From positions 1,178,001 through 1,242,000 of the forward strand of contig JAHQRK010000009.1 of NCBI GenBank assembly GCA_019828595.1: 64,000 nt of DNA. Direction: 5' to 3'. The notes beneath the pieces were generated by a model. It worked only from the letters and a program-made list of their open reading frames with translations. It was not told the origin of the DNA and made no database searches. Source of the stretch: Aphanomyces cochlioides. Lineage: Eukaryota > Oomycota > Saprolegniomycetes > Saprolegniales > Verrucalvaceae. Position numbers and translations under genes: made by a program. Positions within the stretch are counted from its first letter, which is position 1, and every line of letters begins with the position of its first letter. This document shows positions 24,023 through 34,985 of this stretch, in pieces.

Positions 24023-24833
24023 TACAGGGAGCGACGTTGAATAACAGCACGTATGAGCTTTTTGATTGGCCACGAAATTGGACTTATATGGCCAATCATA
24101 TCGAGCTAATCAAACCCTTGAATAAAAATACGACACCTGGTTCATTGACAAAATATAAATTATAGCAATTTATTTGTTGATAAGAGGAAATTCACATAGA
24201 AGATTCTTGAAACGAAACAGTTAACAAAGGTCACAAGGTATTAAAGGTAGCATATTTAAATCATGCAGAACTTCAAGAAGGAGAATTCGTGCATCCATTC
24301 AAAGGTTAGACATCTCATCCCAATTTTAAAAAATGGATAAAATAATAAATACTTTAATCAATATAATACGACATATTTTATTTTAAATACCTTGTTTAAA
24401 ATATCACAATATCCTGCAACCAGTCGTTCTTTTATACATCATGTTCTTTCAATCAGGCGCTATGTTTCTACTGTGCTTTACCTCTACGCCGACTCATGGA
24501 CACCAGATCAATTCACTTCCCGATTTCCTGTCAAACAGTCGCATGCTCGTCTTAATCCCTCTTCGGGGGGGGGTCTGCCCCAAGCCAGCGACATCGCTAC
24601 CCTACACCTTGGTTCTCTAGGACACAGTTCCCCGCGAGAATAGACCAGGGCAACAGTTCAACAGTGCTTCTGTCGTTTGGAAATCCAAAGTTATCTTTGG
24701 GTGGGGTACCCAGACTTTAGTTAAAAAAACTCTTTGGCGGGATATCATTTTAATTTTAATAAATCTTTTTTGTTCTGTGTTCTAAAATGATGTTTAGTTT
24801 CGTAATCATCATTTTAACTCATTTTAAATAACA

Positions 24834-24962
24834 TTTAGAATTGAAATTTTGTTTTATAACTAATTTTCAATTCTGATTTATAAAGGCATTGTTTAAAATC
24901 AATGCTTTTATAATTCAGAATTGAAAATCAGTTTAAAAACAAAATTTCAATTCTTTTATATT
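24834..24962. repeat. Large AT-rich hairpin inside the pogo element
   Basis: Two arms of about 55 bp (beginning AGAATTGAAATTTTGTTTTA) are inverted around a short centre near 24897. It lies in the 3' non-coding part of the pogo element, downstream of the transposase stop. It could be a nested small foldback element or a structured 3' end. Confidence 0.75.
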
Positions 24963-25062
24963 TTAGAAAAGGAATTTCTTTCTAAATTATAAAAGAACCT
25001 ATTTAAAAAAGAACTCAAGAGTTCTTAAAAGAGAAAAAGAACATGTATATTAAAGTTGAGAT

Positions 25063-26214
25063 TTAAATCGACAAAGCCTTTTTGAAACTCGCTCGCACTT
25101 CATCTTCGGATATCATGCTCCAAGCTCGAATGGCCCTTTCTATCATAACAATTGGCTTTTCTTTTGCAGTTGTGGCTGTGACATCAGACATTTTCCACAA
25201 ATCTCGCAAGTGTTGCTTGAAAGGCCCCATGATAGAAACATCTAATGGCTGGCAGTGCGAGGTACTGTTGGGGGGCAGAGGGTAAAGTACACTTCCAAGT
25301 TCGTCACCAATGATGCGTTCGCTTTCGTTGATGACATGACAGTCAAAATTGTCCACCAAGAGAACAGATGGATCCTCAATGTTGTCCGCAAGTACATCGC
25401 GCAGATACCTCTTCCACACATTTCCATTCATCCACGCCTTCTGTTGCATGTAATAGAAATGACCAGCTGGGTAGCTGTCAAACTCGTTCTTCTCAATTGA
25501 GCCACCATCAACACCGCGAATGATAAACACAATTGGCAGTTTCAGACCATCGGCACGCACTGTGAGTAAAGCTGTCATTCGACTTGAATGCTTGTCACCG
25601 GACGCAACATAACTTCCACCACCACGAACGGCCCATATAGTCCTGGGACGCATGTCGAAATAAATGCCAGCTTCGTCAGCATTGTACAAACAGTTTGTTG
25701 GCAAGTCACCAGGCTTCTCAGAGAATTCTGTGGCGAAGGCACGTCGCGTCTCTTCAAGATCGATTTGTGTCTTCTTTTGACGACAGATGCGCTGACGAGT
25801 AAAGTCGTGGCGATGAGCGAAGTTTTGGAGAAGACGAAGCAAGGATTTATAGCCAGATGATCTTGTTGTAACATATTCCTGAAGCCAAGTGTTGTGATTC
25901 ACGCGGAGGTAATTGATAAGGTGAGCGGTCGTCACGGCCTTCTCTTCACGTCTTAAGTCGCGGACATAAATTGCAAGTTCGTAGCTGTCAGGGATGATTG
26001 GCTTGGCCCCACAGTTGCCAGTATTCTTCTTTCGTGCCTTTGAGCCTTTGAAATTTTTCAACTTGTCAGTGTCACGAATCCATTCACGCAAGGAACTCTC
26101 GTTCCACCCGGTAATTCTTGCGGCTTCGCGAACAGATGTGCTTTCAGCGATGGAAACAGCGCGCAACTTCTCAGCCACGGTAGGTCTGGCACGTCGAGTC
26201 ATGCTAGCATTCAT
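25063..26214 (-). CDS. Pogo-family DDD transposase
   Basis: Uninterrupted 383-residue ORF inside the pogo element. The N-terminus (residues about 10-50) is a helix-turn-helix (VAEKLRAVSIAESTSVREAA, then GWNESSLREW) that should bind the terminal repeats. The catalytic core follows the DDE_1 superfamily pattern: first Asp at about 180 (YNADEAGIYF), second at about 288 (LLVDNFDCHV), third at about 325 (LPPNSTSHCQPLDVSIMGPF), giving DDD with 37 residues between the last two. It cuts and pastes the element at TA sites in the nucleus. The start is the first Met after an upstream region without coding character; a second Met lies four codons on. No frame lesion seen. Confidence 0.9.
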   Translation of the reverse strand: MNASMTRRARPTVAEKLRAVSIAESTSVREAARITGWNESSLREWIRDTDKLKNFKGSKARKKNTGNCGAKPIIPDSYELAIYVRDLRREEKAVTTAHLINYLRVNHNTWLQEYVTTRSSGYKSLLRLLQNFAHRHDFTRQRICRQKKTQIDLEETRRAFATEFSEKPGDLPTNCLYNADEAGIYFDMRPRTIWAVRGGGSYVASGDKHSSRMTALLTVRADGLKLPIVFIIRGVDGGSIEKNEFDSYPAGHFYYMQQKAWMNGNVWKRYLRDVLADNIEDPSVLLVDNFDCHVINESERIIGDELGSVLYPLPPNSTSHCQPLDVSIMGPFKQHLRDLWKMSDVTATTAKEKPIVMIERAIRAWSMISEDEVRASFKKALSI

Positions 26215-26372
26215 CCGAGGCTGTCAATTTTCGCGGTTGTCAAATTCAAAAGAATGGGAAATTGTGCCGCGATAAATTTAGCCAATAAAATTTTGTTATC
26301 AGAAATAAAGATCTATGATTGGTCAATTCAAATTTAATTATGCCACGCTGTTATTCAACGTCGCTCCCTGTA

Positions 26373-27492
26373 CTATGCCTTGCCACGCCTGTCCTATTTG
26401 TTGTGATAGTACATCGGATTCTCATTCAAATTGGATACATGACGCCAGTCATGAAGACGAAACGATGACAGGGTCTCGCTGGCAAAGAATTAATGGCAGA
26501 TCCAAAGTGCCCAAGTACTCTACTCTCTTGAGTTATACGTAAAACATTATGAACTGCGCAAAGAACAAGGATCTGGAGCGGAGGATATGCACACATGTAT
26601 GGCATCAGGCAAGATGTGGCCATGCACAGATTACCCACGTACAGTACATCATCAACTTCGACAGGTAAGAAGACGATTCAAATCGACCTGCTATAAGCAT
26701 GTTGCGTGAACTTTGCATACCAACGAAAGATGTATTAATTAACTTACGTAGGTTGTCGTCTCGGCACCGAATGGAAATGTACAAGATACATCTCGCTACG
26801 TAAAAGTAGAGTCCATTGGAATAAGAGGTAGCTCCATCGCTCATGCTGTCATTCCCGATGAACGGGCGAAGCCTTAAATCAAGAAATGACCGAATAACAG
26901 ATTTGTCGTCAAGCTATCATTTGACTCCGCTGGAGGTCATTTTATCACACAAAGCAAAGGTAAACACGAAGTAGCCAGTAAAGTTGTCCACCTTGACGCA
27001 TAAGCTGCCTCGCAGTCACCTTCCCCATTTTTAGTCCGTGGTAGTCAAGGTCATTAAAGCGCTTTGTCAGTTTAGTAGATGCTCTTAGCAAAAAAGCCCC
27101 TTTATTATTGAGACCAACTGAAAATACAATATTGAAGCAAAATAGGTATATTGAGCATGGCTGTTGAGCGCTTGTGGTGAGCAGGAATTCCTATTTCACC
27201 ATCAACACATGCTTAGTAATCAATCAACCTTCTCGCGGTGAACCCTTGTTAGGAGTGGGGGAATGTTCTACTGTGCAGATCGCGTGTGTGCTCGTGAAAG
27301 TTCGCTCAGTGCGTATTGTCGTACTGGATTGTGGTCAGCGTGCCGAGTTGTAAGGGTATAGGAGTTAATTGTCTAGCTCAGTTTGCAATATGCTTTGCGC
27401 CTGCCTTGTCCTCGAAAAGGAGTCTCTGAGGTCGTTGAGAGAAGCGGGACACACAACAAAGATATCTTTAGCCGTGCAAAGTTCTGCAAAAT
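26373..27492. other. Intergenic region, no gene seen
   Basis: No ORF with recognisable motifs. The last part (about 27240-27490) would be the leader of the retrotransposon gag that follows, but I could not identify LTR ends or a primer-binding site. Confidence 0.45.
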
Positions 27493-28473
27493 ATGCCCGG
27501 CGACCTAGAAAGCTTCGGCTTTGACATTGCCGAGGAACGAGCAAACGAGCGGTCGCGGTCGAGAGACTGTGAAGGGATCGAAACCGAAGCTTATGATCGG
27601 TCTTGGGATCGACCTAAACGAAGACAAGTGCCAAAATCATTCCGTTCCCCTCGCCGTCGTCAGCCACCTCCAATCGACGATTTTATTGCTGGTTGGCAGG
27701 GCGCTGCCTATGCGAATCCTCCCGCTGAGGAGACTAGCGCTCATCGCCCAGCAACGGACACTGCTAGTTCACCGCTGCCACACGTAGATGTCGATATGGT
27801 GTCAGATAATGGCATGGAGTTCGGGAATGTAAACAATGCACCAGCGATACCACAGCCGCCAACGTTTCGTGGCTCAACCAAAGCTAAACGACGCGTGTTC
27901 GTACGAGAATATCAAAAATACCTGAACCAAATCAACACTGCAAACCACGGGCTCTCGACCCTTTGCCATGCCGGTTGGTGCATGTATGGATCAGTTCTCA
28001 AAGTGGCGCATAGCGCTCTTTGACCTTTCCCAAGACCATAATGAAGTTACAGAATCCGAGTGGCAAGCCTGGTTTATGGAAGCTTTTGAAGAAGATCCAC
28101 TAGATCTGGACATTATACACCGTCGTCTGCAAGGTGTCATACGTTTTGACACTAAGAGCATCTCCACCGGTCACTGAGTTTTGACACTGAAACTGAGTTT
28201 TATTCAGTGTCAAAGTCAGGGCGGAGTTTCAAAACTCCGTGTTTGAGAAGAAAGAGCATTTTTGGTGCACTGGGTTTCAACACTGCTTTCTCTTTAATCC
28301 TATATTTAGATAATAAAATTACACGGGCACATTTTCATGGAACATGGAAGCATGGTTGCTGTGGTTTCACTCAGACGACAATAATCGTCTACAGCGTCTG
28401 CACTTATCCCATAGGCTAGCATTCGCATAGCAGCAGTGCACTTTTGTATTGTTGATAGTCCTATTGAATAAAT

Positions 28474-28959
28474 TTAAAGCCACCATAGTGCGAATAGTAT
28501 AGTACCTCTTCTACCTGCAGCATCTCTCTTTTGCTCAAAGTAGTCATCAATACCGACAATATTCGTCATGATACGTTCAAATAGCTCTCTTGACACCCTA
28601 AATCTGCGTCTAAACATGACCTCCGAATACACGGGTGGCGTGGAAACGTCTCCAAAGTAGTCACGGACAATTCTTTCGTGTCCCTCGATGTGATGTCGAG
28701 GCAAATTCGCTTTCCGACCGGGTCTAGAGCCACCCCAAGGACTTCCTGCTAAATGGGCCTTGTATCTTTGGATCCTCGTTCTTGTCAAGCAGAGAATTGT
28801 CGCAGCGATATGGTCGTCTTCGTCTGATGAGTCGAAGACATCGTCGACCAGTTGGGTCAGCGTTGCCTTGTACTTTAAAAAGATTTGCAAAGCGATTGTG
28901 GCTGCGTTTGGTGAAGTATATCTACGGGACCCCACTCCAGATGATATTCTAAGACACAT
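28474..28959 (-). pseudogene. Truncated Harbinger transposase (N-terminal part)
   Basis: 161-residue ORF. The central part reads HIEGHERIVRDYFGD, then SEVMFRRRFRVSRELFERIM and DDYFEQKRDAAGR, the conserved lead-in of the plant-type Harbinger nuclease family (DDE_Tnp_4 superfamily). The ORF ends right after this block, before any of the three catalytic acidic residues. It has been cut internally, leaving a binding-domain fragment. Confidence 0.75.
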
Positions 28960-29045
28960 CAGGGAGAACGAAGAGCGTGGATTCCCCGGAATGATATTCT
29001 AAGACACATGAGGGAGGACGAAGAGCGTGGATTCCCCCGGAATGC
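28942..29045. repeat. Tandem duplication of about 51 bp
   Basis: The sequence beginning GATATTCTAAGACACAT and ending GCGTGGATTCCCC occurs twice in a row with about three differences. It lies between the two Harbinger gene remnants. Confidence 0.8.
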
Positions 29046-29797
29046 AGCGATAACCTCGGCTTGTTGTAATTCCACAAAGCGTTTTGCAATTGGAGTCAAA
29101 TTGTCAGTGCTCATTGTAAACAATTGCATGTTGGCAACGATAGTCTGAGCGTGCGCCTTTCTTTCCATTGCTGCTGCCATGTCTGCCGTTGCTTTGGCAA
29201 GCGATTCGTCATGATCTGGCAATTTCGCAAGTACTTTTTTCGACGTTTGGCCGCCTTGACACCTTCGGGTCGCTCCAAGCATGATGTTCCCGATGATAGC
29301 GGTGGTAATATTTCCTTCATGGAGCTACCATCGCTCTCATCGGAGACGTCATGTTTGGTCTTTTTCACCAATGTGTTGCTTCGGTAGGTTTAGGTTTCCC
29401 ACTTGGGCTTGCTTGAAAGGAATCTCCAACATTCCATGAACTTGAAGTGCATGTGCTTGCCGGATTTGTCCACATTGCGTTCATAGTACAGCGTCTTGGC
29501 ACACTCGATAACATCGTCGATGTTTTTGTCACTGGCTCGCAGATCAGTAGCTTCAGCATAGCAGCCACAAAACTTCCCGACGTGGAGTTTTATTGTTGCA
29601 AATTTCGACTCAAGGGCACGGGCAGTTCTTTCAGGTCGACCTTTGGGGATCGACGCATTGTACGCCGCTGTGATAGCCTCCCAGAACGTTGATGAGGGCT
29701 GTCCTGTTCCAGTTATCTGATCTTCAGACACTTGTACCCACGCCTTGCACAATAGCTCGTTCTCCGCGTCGAACATCCACACAGACATTTTACTCAA
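28960..29797 (-). pseudogene. Harbinger-associated Myb/SANT-like protein, broken
   Basis: The first segment (29390-29797, 135 residues) has the tryptophan-spaced start of a Myb/SANT-like domain (NELLCKAWVQVSED, FWEAITAAYN, LESKFATIK, FKFMECWRFL). The same frame continues past a TAA at 29390 to GTSCLERPEGVKAAKRRKK, then shifts by one base in an A-run near 29235 to continue VLAKLPDHDESLAKATADM and NMQLFTMSTDNL to about 28970. In Harbinger elements this second protein helps the nuclease bind DNA. The nonsense codon and shift make it inactive here. Confidence 0.65.
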
Positions 29798-30576
29798 CTG
29801 ACGGAATATTGTTTCAATGTATGCTATAGTTCAGTGTAGTATATTTTTGAAGCATACAAATTCGAAGATATTCGAAAACTCAGTGTTGTGCTCTGACACT
29901 GAGTTTTGGGGTCTAAACTCAGTGTCGGAGGCTCCAAACTGCGGGGCCTGACTTTTAAACTCCGTGTCCGTGTCAGACTCCGTGTACCGGTGGAGCAAGA
30001 CTCAGTGTCACTCTGCCCGAAAACTCAGTTTCAGTGTCAAATTCAGTGACGGGTGAAGATGCTCTAAGATCATGGATGCGAAATCACGGGTCGGTCGTAT
30101 GCTGGATGAACTGATGAAAGCGCTTGAGCAAGAACATCAGGAATGGGTTCTTTACGAAGAAAGCAAGATGGTCGTCGAGCTGATAACGAGCGCAATCAAG
30201 CTAGCCGCTCTCCATGATGCCGTCTGCAAGCAATTGGATATGCAACGAAACATGCCTCAGTGATCGGATGTCTTCAGCTATGTTAAATGGTCACGAACGT
30301 ATGCTACCGATACCAACTGTATATTAGGCTCGACAGCGAAGAGAAGACGAAGCCTGCAGCCCGTCAACACCAGGTGTCGAGCAAGGGAGGCGACGAGGAG
30401 AAGCCGCAAGGGCAAGACTCGAAGGACGGCACAAAATCGAAGGACAAACGAACGCCAAAGCTGGGGTGCTTGAAGTGCGGGAGTACGGACCACAAAGTCG
30501 CTGCGTGCCCAAAGGTTGCGGCGGGTGAAGCGGAGAGAATTTCGTGCCACCCATGAAGGAGTTGTTCGCCTTATGC

Positions 30577-32155
30577 ACTTTTCATACCGAGTACAGGTCG
30601 ATGATCATTGGGTACAAAATGAGCACAAGTCGTTGATTGGTTAAAACCCTATCGATTGTTGTGCGGTGGTATTTAACGACGACGATCACAGTCGGATTTC
30701 TCTCATAACGTGGGGCAAAACCGAATGAGTATCCCGCAGAGAGTCCGGACTCCACTTCAACAGCTGCAAGTCTCATGGATTGGTTTACTACCTTTGGTTG
30801 TGTTGAAGTGTGGGTCTCCGACGATAATATGAGTCTGTTGCTCGAGTTACTTTTTTCCGTGTGGTAAAGTCCTGGGCATAAGAAGGACCGACACTTCTCT
30901 GCAAGCATCATCCCGTCTGAAGTGGGTGATACCATATTAGCATAGAAGTCTTACAAAAATTACGTACAGCACAATAGAACAAGAATCATTTACAGTCGAA
31001 GAAATGTCGACGTTGCACGGTGTGGCCGCACATATCCACGAGTTTAAAAGCGAATACGTTACGACAGTATCAAGAACTCCAAACTAAAGCGTTCAGTGAC
31101 GCTGTGGATAAATCATTAGCCCAACATAACCAAGCGATGAATATCATGGGCGAATTAAAGACCGAAACACTTCAAAACAGCAAGGATTTGAGCTTTGATG
31201 TTGATCATTTGGGTTAATTGACCCAATCGCACCATCCACTTGGTGAACGTGTCATTCAAATGGGGAAATCCAATGAAGAATTATAAGTGCAAATGGCAGA
31301 ATAAATAAATTATCTGCAGACCAGATTAAATCATGGTGACATGGATGCTGCAAACCAGTGAGTAAATCCAAACCAACATGCATCAGAATATACTGAATGG
31401 GATTTCTTTGGTAGTAAATCTGCATAAAAACACCAATTCACCCCGACAGAATTGGATGACCAAATTACCCGTTTTCACAAACAGAAATCATTTCCAATTA
31501 TCGTCGTCAAGCGCGTTTATTCCAACTCACGTACGTCCACTTTGAACAAAGTCAACGCTGTTGAGAGTCGACGCTGTTCATCGTGAAAGAACCCTAACTG
31601 CTCGGTCAGATTAAGCTCAGGGCTACATTCGTCAGCACAACAAAGTACCGAAGCTTGAACAATCTCACTGCATCTTGAATTCAAGGATGCAATTTTCATT
31701 CGTGTAAGAGCAGGAGTCCTGCTCTTACATGAACATGTCCTGCTGCAGGACATGTTCGCCAGCGGGTATCCAAAATTGTAGGGCAAATGTATACTAATTC
31801 TGGAAACGATAGTGATGACATTTAAATTTGTGCATTGAAGATGGTGGCGTACTACTGTGAGATTCATTCTAAATAGTGAGATGGCCTGGAAATTTATCGA
31901 TTCTTTAAATCGATCTCCCAACCTCGCAACCAATCAGAATCGAGTATTTAACTAACTCACGCAAAACACACCCAAACACACGTGCAATTAATTTGGCCAA
32001 TATTCGTTTTAACTTGGCTTCAGTATGGTCAAATCGATTTGGAAATGAACTTGATTATTTTTGGTCGAAAATACAAATTTGACTGAAATTGACAATACAA
32101 TGCTTTTGATTTATCATTTTATAATGCTCAGGTAGACGAACGAGTTGGTCAACTC
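30577..32155. other. Intergenic region with two adjacent perfect palindromes
   Basis: No gene recognised; short ORFs only (for example 31020-31217). The right end (about 31930-32085) is the reverse-complement partner of 23655-23780. Confidence 0.45.
31704..31757. other. Two adjacent perfect palindromes
   Basis: 31704-31728 is a 12-bp stem around one base (GTAAGAGCAGGA and complement). 31731-31757 is a 13-bp stem around one base (GAACATGTCCTGC and complement). They are two bases apart and share a CAGGA/TCCTG core. Together they could form a double hairpin or bind a dimeric protein. Confidence 0.85.
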
Positions 32156-33716
32156 ATGTACAATCATTTGAAGAAGGCAATTACGTGGCTCATGAAGGAA
32201 TATGATGGACCTCGGAAATATTCCGTTCTGATAAGACGAATGAGAGGTAGATTCGTCACTAAATCAAAGGAAGACATGACCGTAGAGAATATTATTGATA
32301 TTTCTCAAGGCAAGAAAACATTGGATCAGTACGTTGAACAGTTTAAATTGTTGGGCAATGGAGAAGAGTTCTCAGACAATTTCCTTCAGATCAAATTTAA
32401 AAAGGGCCTCTCCTCACAAACATTAAAGATGCTGCTCAAAACGCGATCATATGCGAATTTGGAATCTTTGATTGATGACGCACGCACATTGAACGCAACG
32501 GATACAAAAGACACATAAGGTGGACCGACGTCTATGAAACAAATGGACCAGTCAAAGAAAAAGAACGATAAAACCAAAGACGACAAGAAAGAGATGTACT
32601 ATGCCTCATGATGTCAACGATGAAACAAGAAATGGGAGAAATAAGCAAAGCTTTAAAAGAGTAGGACAAATTACTGGTGCCCTCGGTCAGATAGAAGCCA
32701 CAACAACCAGCGAAGACATTGACCAAACAATACAATTTGATTCAGGCATTTCCAAGAATACAAAATATTTTCTACAAGACAACGAAAATGACGATGCATC
32801 TTCAAAGTATCAAATCAAACAAATTACATGTGCATTCAACAATTAAATCCAGCAACCTCATGCATTTTTCGACAATGGGGCTGACTTGCGGTGTGTCGAC
32901 AGGGTTTTTGGATAAATCTGGATGGACTAAGTATGTTGAAGAGCTCAGCACTTTCTGTGTTACCTTTGGTATGGATTAACGGAACAACTTCCAAATCGAC
33001 TTATTGAATTGGCAATCTGGGTCAACGACATGGAGATGTATTAGACCTACTTTCAAGTTTGTTTTATTCCAAATTCGTGTGACTTACTTGTTGGCATTCC
33101 ATGAAATCGAACAATGAAATCTTTCATCGACTGGAATACTGATCGGATATACAATTAGGAGGAATTGATCGAGGAAATACGACGGACAGGGAAAATGCCT
33201 GAATATCGAAGTAGCCTGCAACATCACGAATACAAGAAACGAAATTCTACAATAGGAACTCACAATGCAAACGTAAGCAACTCAATCAATATTCTCCAGA
33301 CCTGTAAACCAAAGCGATACCACCACAGTAAATGTCATGAAATAACTAATTTCCTACCGAAATACCAAACGGCTAATCGGAAGGACAATGCCAAGTTCAT
33401 GATTGTGCTAAAACCTGCATGGATCAATAAATTTTACAGCCGTTTACAAGGCAAATCAGACGTGGTTGACACAACAAATTTCAAAGTTAAACGGCAAACA
33501 ACAACGATGTTAGAGTCATTTCTCGAAAACCCAGCCTACGAATTAATTTCGGAATATATGGACATTTTCCGAAAAGATTTACCTCATGGTCTATCACATC
33601 ATGGTGATCATGAAATGGACTTGAAACCTGGAACAGGCGCAATGTTTAGACAACAATGGCGACTGTCCCCAGAGCAAGAATCTACAGTGAGAAAGTGGGT
33701 TAACGAAATGTTAATA
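32156..33716 (+). pseudogene. Ty3/gypsy retrotransposon remnant (gag and start of RT)
   Basis: The gag part (32156-32518, 120 residues) has the retrotransposon gag pattern: KTLDQYVEQFKLLGNGEEFS, FKKGLSSQTLKMLLK, LESLIDDARTLNA. It continues in pieces to about 32630. From about 33490 the ORF reads YELISEYMDIFRKDLPHGLS, HEMDLKPGTGAMFRQQWRLS and EQESTVRKWVNEM, the N-terminal lead-in of gypsy reverse transcriptase. It stops abruptly at about 33716, one step before P450 exon 3 (33723, -). Protease, the RT catalytic motif, RNase H and integrase are missing. Confidence 0.75.
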
Positions 33717-34192
33717 ACTTACGTTTCGCTAGATCCACGGTCTCAAGATTGTTGCAAGGTGGCTCGAGAATATTCTGACAGTAGATTTGCGTCTGGCGAT
33801 GAAATGTCTCCACGAAGCTTTTGATCTTAGAGGTCGTGAAAAGGGGATTCAACAATTTGCGATATTGATCATGTTGCTTGCCTTCCGCACTGAATTGTTC
33901 ATCGTCCAGCACACTATTCTACTCGCAAAGACCATAAAGTGTTGGAAATGTGAGTCTTACTCGAAAAAATGATCTGGAGACATCTTCGCGGGGAAAATTC
34001 GCAGCATTCGAGACGAGCACATGCTGAAGTGCCACTGGATCCGATAAGAGCACGTTATGGTTGAAAATCGTCCGATTGTAAATGGCTCCACCATATTTCT
34101 GGATCCAAGAAAGGAATGGCTCTGGGTAGTTGCCGCTCGTCTTCCAATTGGCAATACTCCCAAACGTGTCAAACCTACAAGAAAGATTACAG

Positions 34193-34985
34193 CATTTTGC
34201 GTTTAAGTTAGATCATGTTTCGATTGATTTAATCTGTTCAAAAGAATTTAAGGTCAATGACATTTCAAGAAACACAACCGCACTTCAATTAAGTCTCACT
34301 TCCATCAACTGGATTTATAAAAAGTCAATTTCATTTAGAAACAGTCCACGCCATCGATGTAAAAGACAGCACCACTTCAAAAAAGTCAACAACACTTTAT
34401 AGAACTTGCAACCTACAAATTAAGCAATTTGCGCAACTTGAGTGACCCTCACATGCAGGAGGCGAGTTATATTTGGTACATGTTAGTCGTAAGGAAGATT
34501 TTAGAGAATATCGAAACCAAGCCAGCGCCGTCGCCCCATCGACAAACTGACTTTGGTGCATAGAATGATATTGTTTTAATTCACGGAAACCAGACAAAAA
34601 TATTAGAAAAATATTAGACCATTAAAAGCCAGGATAAAGATATTCTCCCTCTGAGCGTTCATTTTGGTTAGATTTTCTATCTGGGCCATTTTAATAAGCG
34701 CCAAATGTGTCCGATATTTAAGAGAAATGATGGATTTGTTTACCGCCCCGAGGTGTGAGTTGGAGGTTGCAAGTCATATAAAGTGTTGTTGACTTTTTTG
34801 AAGTGATGTTATCTTTTCCATGGATGGCGTGGACTTTTTCTAAATGAAATTGACTTTTTATAAATCCAGTTGATGGAAGTGAGGCCTAATTGAAGTGCAG
34901 TTGTGTTTATTGAAATGTCATTAACCTTAAATTCTTTTGAACAGATTAAATCAATCGAAACATGATCTAACTTAAACGCAAAATG
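34193..34985. mobile_element. Foldback element with 226-bp inverted repeats
   Basis: The left arm 34193-34418 (starting CATTTTGCGTTTAAGTTAGA) and the right arm 34760-34985 are inverted copies with high identity, around a 341-bp centre. I see no clear target duplication. It sits in intron 1 of P450 copy C. It codes for nothing recognisable. Confidence 0.85.

Larger units (their letters stand above)
24025..26370. mobile_element. Complete pogo-type DNA transposon, 2346 bp
   Basis: Terminal inverted repeats begin CAGGGAGCGACGTTGAATAA and match perfectly for 24 bp. The element is flanked by TA on both sides (24023-24024 and 26371-26372), the pogo/Tc1-mariner target duplication. It carries one uninterrupted transposase gene on minus. 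With intact ends and ORF it may be, or recently have been, autonomous. Confidence 0.93.
28156..30064. mobile_element. PIF/Harbinger element with TAA target duplication, 1909 bp
   Basis: Terminal inverted repeats begin GAGCATCTCCACCGGTCACT and end in the imperfect complement (AGTGACGGGTGAAGATGCTC). TAA flanks both ends (28153-28155 and 30065-30067), the TWA duplication of PIF/Harbinger. Near both ends are runs of CACTGAGTTTTGACACTGA-type repeats. On minus it carries an N-terminal fragment of the nuclease and a Myb/SANT-like gene. The catalytic part of the nuclease is absent, so it is non-autonomous. Confidence 0.88.
27493..30576 (+). pseudogene. Ty3/gypsy-like gag, split by a Harbinger insertion
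   Basis: The left part (27493-28155) encodes a proline-rich region then PPTFRGSTKAKRRVFVREYQ and, after a one-base shift near 27950, RPFAMPVGACMDQFSK and IHRRLQGVIRFDTK. The right part resumes after the Harbinger element at 30065: IMDAKSRVGRMLDELMKALE, a stop at 30260 (MPQ*SDVF), a second shift, and a zinc knuckle CLKCGSTDHKVAAC (C-x2-C-x4-H-x4-C) near 30470. Removing the insertion and one TAA gives continuous protein across the site (RFDTK-IMDAKS). The family resembles gag proteins of oomycete gypsy elements. No protease, RT or integrase follows, so it is a gag-only relic. Confidence 0.8.

Noticed and set aside
24525..24660. tRNA-like or structured RNA in the pogo element (G-run and GC-rich patch)
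   Set aside because: No cloverleaf or B-box could be drawn from the sequence.
30582..30935. 117-codon minus-strand ORF after the gag zinc knuckle
   Set aside because: No recognisable domain and no conserved neighbour; treated as chance.
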